Below, piece by piece: positions 55,331-62,224 of a stretch of DNA of 64,000 bases. Each line of letters opens with the position of its first letter. Within the stretch, counting starts at the first letter, position 1. The DNA is from Candidatus Opimibacter iunctus (GTDB lineage Bacteria; Bacteroidota; Bacteroidia; Chitinophagales; Saprospiraceae): assembly GCA_016716665.1 (NCBI GenBank), contig JADJVH010000018.1, positions 22,364 through 86,363 of the forward strand, read 5' to 3'. The notes beneath the pieces were generated by a model. The model ran no database searches. It was not told the origin of the DNA and saw nothing but the letters and a program-made list of their open reading frames with translations. The translations under genes were made by a program, and so were the position numbers.

Positions 55331-55610
55331 TTGCCCCTTCGCCCGTACGGGCATCTCCCCTGTGTTCCTCCACCCCGTTTCTCTGCGAGAAACAGGTTCC
55401 GGGCAAAGGAATACGATTAACCCCGGGGTTGCGAAGCACATAGGGGAGACAGCGCAAGCTGGAAGGGGCGAAATACGAATTCGTTTAACCCCGGGGTTGC
55501 GTAGCACACAGGGGACAGCCCGTACGGGCACAGTGGCAAAATGCGTAGCACACAGGGGCCAGAAATTGCAGAAGCAATTTCGAAGGGGCTAAATCGTAAT
55601 ACCATTGATC
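55331..55610. repeat. Series of AGGGG modules with exchangeable central palindromes
   Basis: Four units share flanks: (rc)GGAACACAGGGGAGAT-x-GAAGGGGCAAAG. The palindrome x is GCCCGTACGGGC at 55341-55352 (reversed unit), CAGCGCAAGCTG at 55450-55461, GCCCGTACGGGC at 55518-55529 and GAAATTGC-AGAA-GCAATTTC at 55562-55581. Two AACCCCGGGGTT palindromes (55419-55430, 55487-55498) separate units. Another hairpin GTTTCTC-TGC-GAGAAAC is at 55377-55393 and recurs with loop TTT at 57649-57665. A gap of about 200 bases to the next gene contains no clear ORF. Confidence 0.8.
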
Positions 55611-55810
55611 CTGGATTTGCGAAATACCCAGGCCGTGCTCTCCCAAGATTTTGTCAATTCGTATGATTTTTTATCTTTGGAGTAGAGGCGCCCAAAGGTA
55701 TCAGCCGCCAGCTTTTACACCAGGATATTATGGGTCAGGGGAAGACCTTTAATATGGAGGATTGCGCATAGCCCTATTACAGATTTTGAAACATAACCAC
55801 CATCACACTT

Positions 55811-56155
55811 ATGGTAGAAGCACATACGCACAATGAAATGGTGTTCCGCAAGTGGGAGCAACACAAGATGTCCAAGTCACAGATCCTGGAAGAATTGGGG
55901 AGTCATCCATTGTCTCCTGAGGAGATCACGACTGTCTGGGATAACTATTCCCGTTATCGTGTGGGCAAGCGTAATACCCAGGGTTGGATGTTGATGGGCG
56001 TAGGGGGCTTTATCGGCTTTGTCAGTTGTGTGATCACCATGATCGATCCGCTGCCTGATTTTCGCGGGCTCTTCATGTATGGCTTTACGAGTATCGCCAT
56101 CATGATGGCCTTATATGGATGCTACCTCGTGATGGAGGCACCGGGGGACGACTGA
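55811..56155 (+). CDS. Small membrane protein (two helices)
   Basis: The 114-residue protein has a charged helical N-terminus (MVFRKWEQHKMSKSQILEE) and two membrane helices (WMLMGVGGFIGFVSCVITMI, LFMYGFTSIAIMMALYGCYL). It has no recognised domain. Its stop codon TGA (56153-56155) is the first base triplet of the palindrome arm that follows, so its transcript probably terminates in that palindrome. It is one of the few plus-strand genes here. Confidence 0.65.
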   Translation: MVEAHTHNEMVFRKWEQHKMSKSQILEELGSHPLSPEEITTVWDNYSRYRVGKRNTQGWMLMGVGGFIGFVSCVITMIDPLPDFRGLFMYGFTSIAIMMALYGCYLVMEAPGDD

Positions 56156-56206
56156 TGGTACGAATGTAGAGACGCGATTAATCGCGTCTCTACATTCGTA
56201 CCATCA
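56153..56206. repeat. GATTAATC palindrome, copy 7 (27-bp perfect arms)
   Basis: Perfect inverted repeat of 27 bp per arm: TGATGGTACGAATGTAGAGA on the left with its exact complement on the right. The outer sequence TGATGGTACGAATG is unlike the other copies yet matches its own right arm exactly. The left end overlaps a stop codon. No hairpin H or tail follows, so it is a solo copy. Confidence 0.95.
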
Positions 56207-56267
56207 CGGATCTTTTACATAATCGCTAAATCAACCTTTCCCCTTCACCATCTTCTCCTGACAACCA

Positions 56268-56921
56268 TCAGTATTTTTCCTCTTTGACCAGGATGCCTTC
56301 CGGGGAATAATAACGCCAGACACCTGACTTGATCGCAAACTTTGTCCGGTGGATGATCTCCTGACTTTCCTCATACGTTTCCGGATCAAAATAAGTAAGC
56401 GTATCAACGTATAGGCTATCCATCTGGCTATACTGGCCAGTCACCAATACTTTTCCGGATTTTGTTCGCTCTTCGTATCGGCCGGTTTGGATGTCATCGG
56501 TATAGTGACTCAACTTATATACAAGGTCATTTCGATCAAAAGATGCATCCCGGATAAACAATTCAAATCTATCTGTCAATGATTGCTGTGTCGAAGATGA
56601 CATAAACGTTTCTTGCCATGTCCTGGAATAATCAATCTTGACCTGGTTATTGGAATACCAATGAAGCAAATCTGGAAGTAATGAGTCCTTGTAGAAGTAA
56701 TTGAATCCAGCACCTGATCTTGAAATCACAATGGTATCTGCATATCCAAAGCTCTTGACTGCATCATTATATAGCAGGATTGCATTCAGTTCTGAGCCGA
56801 GTTTCAGGTCTGTCTTTTGAATTGAATCGGCGAAAGCAGGCGTGATGATCAATGCTTGTGCAAAGTGCTGTCCTGCTGCCATGAGACATATGGCTATAGT
56901 GGATATGACTTTGATGCTCAT
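56268..56921 (-). CDS. Exported hypothetical protein with MORN-like C-terminus
   Basis: The 217-residue protein has a signal peptide (MAAGQHFAQ) and mostly alpha/beta hydrophilic body. The C-terminal 40 residues (KFAIKSGVWRYYSPEGILVK) look like one MORN/YwqK-type repeat. The family is not recognised; not clearly a toxin immunity protein. It lies between palindrome 7 and the next gene on the same strand. Confidence 0.6.
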   Translation of the reverse strand: MSIKVISTIAICLMAAGQHFAQALIITPAFADSIQKTDLKLGSELNAILLYNDAVKSFGYADTIVISRSGAGFNYFYKDSLLPDLLHWYSNNQVKIDYSRTWQETFMSSSTQQSLTDRFELFIRDASFDRNDLVYKLSHYTDDIQTGRYEERTKSGKVLVTGQYSQMDSLYVDTLTYFDPETYEESQEIIHRTKFAIKSGVWRYYSPEGILVKEEKY

Positions 56922-56956
56922 CGATTAGTATTGCTGCACAAGAAATATGATAGTTA

Positions 56957-57424
56957 TTAGAAGCGCCCCTTATAGTTATCAAAGTTAATATCCAATGGCA
57001 GGTAGAAGGTCGCGCTAAATCCTTTCCCATACTTATCCGTTCCTCCGTCAAAGTTTACTATTCCGGTGTAAGCATAGACCCACCCTGGCTTTGCTTTAGT
57101 CTTTGTCTGTAGCTCAATAGAGAGCGTGATGTGTCCGGGTTTAACGGATAGGGATCCGGAGGATTTCGCTTCTTTAAGCTGTTCTTTTAAAAGGACTAAC
57201 TCCTCTTGTGTCAACGTATGCGTGCCACTATTATTTGAAACGGTGATCGATTTAATATCGTCGATCGGGAAAATGGAATCTAATCGCAGGACGTTACTTA
57301 CAGCGTTGTATTCTGGGTTGGGTTTGGATTTTTGTTGGGAAAAGGCACATAGGGTTGCTGAGAGCAAAATAGACAGCAGGATAGTGCGCTTTGACCAGAG
57401 TTGATTTAGTTGCTTCTTCATCAT
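56957..57424 (-). CDS. Exported hypothetical protein
   Basis: The start at 57422-57424 (MMKKQLNQLWSKRTIL) gives a normal signal peptide ending FSQQ; the longer frame to 57433 starts with TTG. The 155-residue product has IFPIDDIKSITVSNNSGTHT, VKPGHITLSIELQTK and ATFYLPLDINFDNYKGRF, a beta-rich secreted protein without a named family. A Bacteroidota -7 box (TAGATTTG) lies only 7 bases upstream of the ATG, so the mRNA may be nearly leaderless. It is 35 bases upstream of the MORN-like gene. Confidence 0.6.
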   Translation of the reverse strand: MMKKQLNQLWSKRTILLSILLSATLCAFSQQKSKPNPEYNAVSNVLRLDSIFPIDDIKSITVSNNSGTHTLTQEELVLLKEQLKEAKSSGSLSVKPGHITLSIELQTKTKAKPGWVYAYTGIVNFDGGTDKYGKGFSATFYLPLDINFDNYKGRF

Positions 57425-57430
57425 ACTAGG

Positions 57431-57438
57431 CAAATCTA
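57431..57438 (-). promoter_or_regulatory. Possible -7 box (TAGATTTG)
   Basis: On the minus strand TAGATTTG matches the Bacteroidota -7 consensus TAnnTTTG exactly and is placed 7 bases upstream of the ATG at 57424. The region where a -33 box would sit falls inside the hairpin 57440-57478, so the pair is only tentative. Confidence 0.4.
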
Positions 57439-57439
57439 C

Positions 57440-57478
57440 TGTGTAAAAAATTAAGGCAACGCCTTAATTTTTTACACA
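57440..57478. repeat. Hairpin TGTGTAAAAAATTAAGGC (18-bp stem) in cassette position C
   Basis: Perfect 18-bp stem with loop AAC. It precedes hairpin H at 57493, exactly where the GATTAATC palindrome lies in the other cassettes, but its sequence is unrelated. It is also close upstream of the 57424 gene, so it may influence that gene's expression. Confidence 0.85.
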
Positions 57479-57492
57479 TCTATGCCTATGTT

Positions 57493-57545
57493 GGTTCAAG
57501 TCTCCAGACTTGAATCCGATATTTGCTTGTCTCCTGACGAGCGGG
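57493..57545 (+). repeat. Cassette C: hairpin H plus tail
   Basis: Hairpin H at 57493-57517 and the tail GATATTTGCTTGTCTCCTGA then CGAGCGGGG. It is followed by a stretch (57546-57670) with CCACCCCGTTTCTCTTTGAG, which pairs with the 55370-55393 module. Confidence 0.88.
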
Positions 57546-57730
57546 GTGGATTTCTTGCGCAGCATATCTATTTTGCCCTTTAGTTTTCTGAAATTTCCCC
57601 TTCGACTGCCGACCACCTCTCGCCCGCTCGGCCTGTTTTCTCCACCCCGTTTCTCTTTGAGAAACAGGCCTCCGGAAATCCTGGGGTTAAGAATTCATGG
57701 AAGAATGTCAATGGCTTGACAGTATCCCGT

Positions 57731-57774
57731 GTTCAAAAGTAGAGACGCGATTAATCGCGTCTCTACTTTTGAAC
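57731..57774. repeat. GATTAATC palindrome, copy 8 (cassette D)
   Basis: GTTCAAAAGTAGAGACGCGA with an exact complement; 22-bp arms. It is followed by hairpin H at 57784-57808. Confidence 0.95.
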
Positions 57775-57783
57775 TATTATGTT

Positions 57784-57838
57784 GGTTCAAGTCTCCAGAC
57801 TTGAATCCCATATTTGCTTGTCTCCTGACGAGCGGGGT
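57784..57838 (+). repeat. Cassette D: hairpin H plus tail
   Basis: Hairpin H plus tail CATATTTGCTTGTCTCCTGA then CGAGCGGGGTGGATT. It ends just before the hairpin (57848) that probably terminates the GH13 transcript. Confidence 0.88.
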
Positions 57839-57847
57839 GGATTCCTT

Positions 57848-57870
57848 GCGCAGCATATTTCATGCTGCGC
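57848..57870 (-). terminator. Hairpin at the true end of the GH13 gene
   Basis: GCGCAGCAT-ATTTC-ATGCTGCGC forms a 9-bp perfect stem, 22 bases beyond the repaired stop codon at 57893. It fits a terminator for the amylase gene, and it is outside the cassette's conserved tail. Confidence 0.65.
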
Positions 57871-57892
57871 GATATCATTCTTTCAATCTGCC

Positions 57893-59516
57893 TTACTCAC
57901 TAAAAACCACAAACCCATAAGCCTTAAATACAAGGCTATCCCCATCCATACTGGCTTTCTCCTGGAAAGCTATCTTAGGGTAGGAGGGTGATTTTATTTT
58001 TAAAATATTTGCAGAAAGATTTAGCATGACGACTACTTTTTTCATCGGTTGTTTCCCTTGAAAAAGCCAGTAGATCAGGTTCCCCTGTTTCTATGAGTTT
58101 GAAATCACCATTCCTGATGGCTGCATTTGTTTTCCTGAAAGGGATGAGTTGATGATATAGATTCCAAAGCGAGGAGCTGTCTTTCTGTTGTGTTGATAAT
58201 GCAAGTTCTTCCGATTCTCCGGTTTTGAAATACGATTGATCCCACCAGGGCCCGGAATCTTTATAGAATGCAGCGGTGCCGGCATCGTCCGGATCAGGAG
58301 TCCATGGAAATGCCTCCCTGACAGGAATATGATTTACATCATAACCCCAATCGCCGATATGGCCTGGAACTCCCAATTCCTGGCCGTAATATATGGAAGG
58401 AATGCCAGGCAACAGTATATTCAAGACTGCCCCGCATCTCAGCTTTGCCTTATCTTTTTGAACAATGGTAGCAAAGCGATCTGTATCGTGGTTTTCGAGA
58501 AAGCTGATATAATATTTGTCTTTGGGAATTCGCTTTAACGTTTCTGTTACCTGTTTCCCTATGTTGATTGCATTAAGGCTGTATTTCAAAGTTGAGTCGG
58601 CCGAAGTGCCCCGGAAGTATTCGGGAGTGCCTGCTAAGGCAAATTGAATCGGAAAACCGAAGCTCGCATCAATGCCGCTCTTTGCAATCATATCTTCTCC
58701 ATATTCACCCCAGTTGGATTGTTCGCCGACTACAAACAGATCAGGATTAACTGCCTTGCATGCCTTAAAGACAGGGTTCCAGAAATTGACAAACATATCC
58801 GTGAATAACCCACGTTCGTCCAGGTTGTCCATCATGTGGTCAATTCTATACCCATCCACTCCATCATCAAACTTGCCATCCCCATTGGGGTCAACCCAGT
58901 GTGTATAAAATGCCTTGGTCCACTCCTTTGTCTTTTGGTTGTTGAGGTCCAGGTAGACGATATACAATTCCTTATCCGGCCATGCCTTGAATGCCTTCAG
59001 GTCAGACCCCGATGGTATATAGAACTGATCAGGATACCGGTTGAGTGAATCACTGTAATGAATGAACGAAGTATAAGGTGAGCCGGGCTTCTTGAAAGAT
59101 TCATCAAACCACTTGTTGCCATTTTGTGCATACTGGGTTTCCATATCCATGATAAACCTCAGGCCTTCGTGATGCACCGCCTTGACAAAGGCCAGATAAT
59201 CTTCCATCGAGCCATATTCAGGGTCAATCTTATCATAGTCTTTGGCAAAATAATTATGATAGAAATCTGATTCATACAGCGGTGTAAACAATATGGTCGT
59301 TACCCCCAGTTCCTTCAGATAGCCAAGCTTTTCAACAAAGCCGTTCAGGTCGCCATGTCTGTCACCATTTGAATCATAGAAACTTCGTTGATTGACATGG
59401 TAGATGATTTCGTCATTCCAGTTTGTTTTCTCAGCAGGATCTTTTTCACTTGCTGTTGAACAGGCAATAGCGAACAAGAGGCATATGGTGGTGAAAGGGG
59501 TATAGATTTTTCTCAT
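57893..59516 (-). CDS. GH13 alpha-amylase-family lipoprotein, frameshifted near 58040
   Basis: The protein begins with a lipoprotein signal (LLFAIACSTA) and a GH13 barrel: VNQRSFYDSNGDRHGDLNGF, GVDGYRIDHMMD (catalytic Asp), VVGEQSNWGEYG (catalytic Glu), FLENHDTDR (third acid). The uninterrupted frame stops at 57975 after an odd tail (RHAKSFCKYFKNK). Removing one base of the T6 at 58037-58042 gives DEKVVVMLNLS and then SPSYPKIAFQEKASMDGD, a normal GH13 C-terminal beta-sandwich, ending at 57893 (540 residues). It probably acts on alpha-glucans at the outer-membrane surface. Confidence 0.92.
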
Positions 59517-59596
59517 CTATGACTGGTATAGGTTTCAGCAAAATTACCTTTTTCTTTGATCGACGATGAGCATTCCTGCTTGGTGTAAGTATCCTC

Positions 59597-59642
59597 GGTA
59601 CAAAAGTAGAGACGCGATTAATCGCGTCTCTACTTTTGTACC
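59597..59642. repeat. GATTAATC palindrome, copy 9 (cassette E)
   Basis: GGTACAAAAGTAGAGACGCG with exact complement; 23-bp arms. It lies between the GH13 start (59516) and the end of the T9SS gene (59753). Confidence 0.95.
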
Positions 59643-59650
59643 ATCATGTT

Positions 59651-59706
59651 GGTTCAAGTCTCCAGACTTGAATCCCATATCTGCTTGTCTCCTGACGAGC
59701 GGGTTA
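59651..59706 (+). repeat. Cassette E: hairpin H plus tail
   Basis: Hairpin H (59651-59675) and tail (CATATCTGCTTGTCTCCTGA then CGAGCGGGTTAAA). A decayed AGGGG-type module follows (59712-59740, ACCCCTGAGCCCGTAGGGGC), as in cassette B. Confidence 0.88.
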
Positions 59707-59752
59707 AATTCTTTACCCCTGAGCCCGTAGGGGCGATGGGGCAAAACTTTAA

Positions 59753-60907
59753 TCAACTTCCAACCTTAACCACCTTCCCCCGACACATCATCCGCTGATA
59801 CTGATCATAGAGCGTGACGACATACATACCCGGCGAGAGCCTGGATAAGTTAAGCTGCTCTAAGGTATTGTCGCTTACCTGCACAGTCTTTTCTTGTATT
59901 ATCTGTCCACGGGCATCTGCCATCACGAGGTGGTAGGGTCCGGGTGCGAAATCCTTAAAGCTGATAGTGGCCTCGTCGGCGGCAGGATTGGGGGAGATCG
60001 TGATGGAGGGATCCGGGGCATCGACATCGGATGTGCTACTCACGATAAGGTTGTTTTTGAATACTACATTGGTGACCGCGTCTTGCCGGCTATTGAAGGT
60101 CACGACAGCGATAGGCTCCTTTGCGATATCATTGTAGAAACGGAACTGTGTGATAGTATCCACTTCCAGGCCATTGAAGCCGGCCTGAATAGCCTCACTG
60201 GTGATATCCAGCCAACCGAGTGGTGGGACCTTGCCATCAATGCGGGTCTGACTGTAGCGTGTGCTCTTTTCACGTAACACCTCGTAGGTGCCGCCGGGTA
60301 TGCTCATGCTGCCGTAGGCGTCCACTACGTCAATGCGGTTGAGCGCCGTCCTATACCGCATGGAGTCTATCTGTGCGTTGTTGGTCTGTGCGGCTAGGTT
60401 GATCATCAGCAGTGGAGAAAAGTCAGCGGGCACAAATTTTTCCAGGATATTGGAAGAGGTAGCGCCTATATCGAAGAAATTCATTGGCGCATAGCGTTCA
60501 GTCCATAATGGGGTGTAATCGAACACATGATTGGCGACGATGTCATAAGGCACGGTTCCATAGTAGGCCTGCAATTCAAATTTGGTGGAGGTGACATTGT
60601 AATATGCCTCCGCTGTCAGAGGCAGGGCGGCAAACAATTCCGCGCCGGGTACTTGTGCCCCTACGCTGCCCTGATCGGCTGGCTTGAAGATGATCTCCTC
60701 GGTCACCCCGGTCTGCAGTCCATTGAGGTCCCAGGTCTGTCCACCACCCGGTGGGGTATAGACAGATACCGCTATCTCCGGATTGGTGGCATGGGCTAAC
60801 CTCAGCGTATCCCCTGCGGCCGGAAAGGTGGCGTTGGTGACAGTGATCTGGGCGGAGAGGGTGGTGGTGGCCAGGAGGAGGAAGGGGAGGGGGGTGAGGT
60901 AATTCAT
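59753..60907 (-). CDS. Secreted T9SS-tailed protein of unknown function
   Basis: The start at 60905-60907 gives MNYLTPLPFLLLATTTLSAQ, a signal peptide; the upstream frame to 60949 adds 14 residues. The 384-residue protein is beta-rich (FPAAGDTLRLAHATNPEIAV, GGQTWDLNGLQTGVTEEIIF) and ends in a T9SS type-A domain (ITISPNPAADEATISFKDF, MADARGQIIQEKTVQ, LSPGMYVVTLYD). The middle part has no recognised fold. Its start is 42 bases from the end of the DUF4268 remnant on the same strand. Confidence 0.8.
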   Translation of the reverse strand: MNYLTPLPFLLLATTTLSAQITVTNATFPAAGDTLRLAHATNPEIAVSVYTPPGGGQTWDLNGLQTGVTEEIIFKPADQGSVGAQVPGAELFAALPLTAEAYYNVTSTKFELQAYYGTVPYDIVANHVFDYTPLWTERYAPMNFFDIGATSSNILEKFVPADFSPLLMINLAAQTNNAQIDSMRYRTALNRIDVVDAYGSMSIPGGTYEVLREKSTRYSQTRIDGKVPPLGWLDITSEAIQAGFNGLEVDTITQFRFYNDIAKEPIAVVTFNSRQDAVTNVVFKNNLIVSSTSDVDAPDPSITISPNPAADEATISFKDFAPGPYHLVMADARGQIIQEKTVQVSDNTLEQLNLSRLSPGMYVVTLYDQYQRMMCRGKVVKVGS

Positions 60908-60949
60908 TGAGGATAGGACTGAGGGTATTATGAGAAATTTATATAGCAA

Positions 60950-62055
60950 TCAGATTTTCTCTAGGAAAGGATTCACGGTATTATAAAATTTGACCATTGA
61001 TTTCATATACCAATTTATTAAATCGTCCCAGTAAAGCTCATCACTAAATTTTCCCTGAAGCTGACGAACTTCTTCGTTTGTCATTTCAATTTTATTCTGG
61101 ATGCCTTTTTAGTCTCTAGTCTTTCCCAAATGACAGAACCATCTATTTTATTTTGAATCTGATCCTTGTACTTTAGACATAGAATCTATTAATTCTTTGT
61201 CTGGATCATTTGCAAAATAGAGTTCCTCGAAAGGTGTGTTTACCTAGACAAAAGCAAATTTCCCCTGTCCTTTCCAAAATCCCAGGCTATAAGCAGGTTT
61301 TGAGATAACTCTTTCAAGTGACCGAAATTGTTTTCCTTTAGTTTGGCTTTTAATAGACCCCAAAACTTAACCAAACGAATTTCTGATTCTTCAACTGTCT
61401 TGCTTTTGTCACTTTCCTCTTTTTCCTTTTCCTTTGCGTCAATCATGTACTCTGCAGTTTCTGGGAGAGGTATAATTTGTTCAACTTGCAGGAATACATC
61501 ATCACCCATAGCGAATGGAGTTGCTCTGAAACATTTGATTTGAATATCATGCCTCAATAGCCACAGCACAGTTGAAGTAACCTCTTTGCGATAATTGTTT
61601 GCTACAAATATTATTCGTTGGTCATTTCTGTTTAACAAAAGTTCTTCCTCTTCATCTTTCTCTAAAAAGTCGAGAAGGTTTGATTTAGCATCATCGCCGT
61701 TATGCCACTTATCCAGATATTCCTGGTATATTTTAATAACTTGATTTGTGGTTAGAGTAGAACAATATGAAGTATACTTTAGGGCTTGCCAAACGACATC
61801 TCTTCCTGTATCATCTAGTTTGTTTTCAATGATAATCAAACCACCATCTTTGTCAACTGCCAATAAATCTAATCTTTCGTTTGTATCGTTAAAGCCATCA
61901 AATTCTTTTTGTATAATCAACAATTCCTCACCAAGCATTTCTGGATTTTTTGCAATCCATTCCTGTAAATGATCACGCTCTTTGATTTTGAGTTCTTTGA
62001 ATAGCCGCTTTTCTAGTTTTTCAACATTGTTAGTTGATCTGTTTATTTTGTACAT
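60950..62055 (-). pseudogene. DUF4268 protein with broken C-terminus (type I restriction-modification neighbour)
   Basis: The intact part (61240-62055) gives a PD-(D/E)XK-like N-terminal domain: LDLLAVDKDGGLIIIENKLD and VVWQALKYTSYC, then a helical segment and the start of DUF4268 (LVKFWGLLKAKLKENN). Past the TAG at 61240 the family match continues in other frames: PFEELYFANDPDKELIDSM, then YKDQIQNKIDGSVIWERLET, then NEEVRQLQGKFSDELYWDDL to the stop at 60950-60952. At least three single-base changes are needed to make it whole. Proteins of this family are often linked to type I restriction-modification loci, as here. Confidence 0.7.
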
Positions 62056-62224
62056 CGGTATGGGTATTTAAGTTGGCGTTATTTGTTTTTCCGTAAAGCC
62101 TATTTTGAAACTCGACTTTACTTGTGGGTGCTTAACAAGGCTCTATGACAAATCTTAGGTATTAGCTTTGGCTTGTGAAGTTTTGGGCAATGTGCCTGCA
62201 AGTAGCGCTGGCATTAAATCGGTT

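Noticed and set aside
57510..57719. Plus-strand ORFs at 54435, 55208, 57510, 57729 with related peptides (NPIFACLLTSG)
   Set aside because: They are simply translations of the cassette tail and hairpin H; no start signals or homology.
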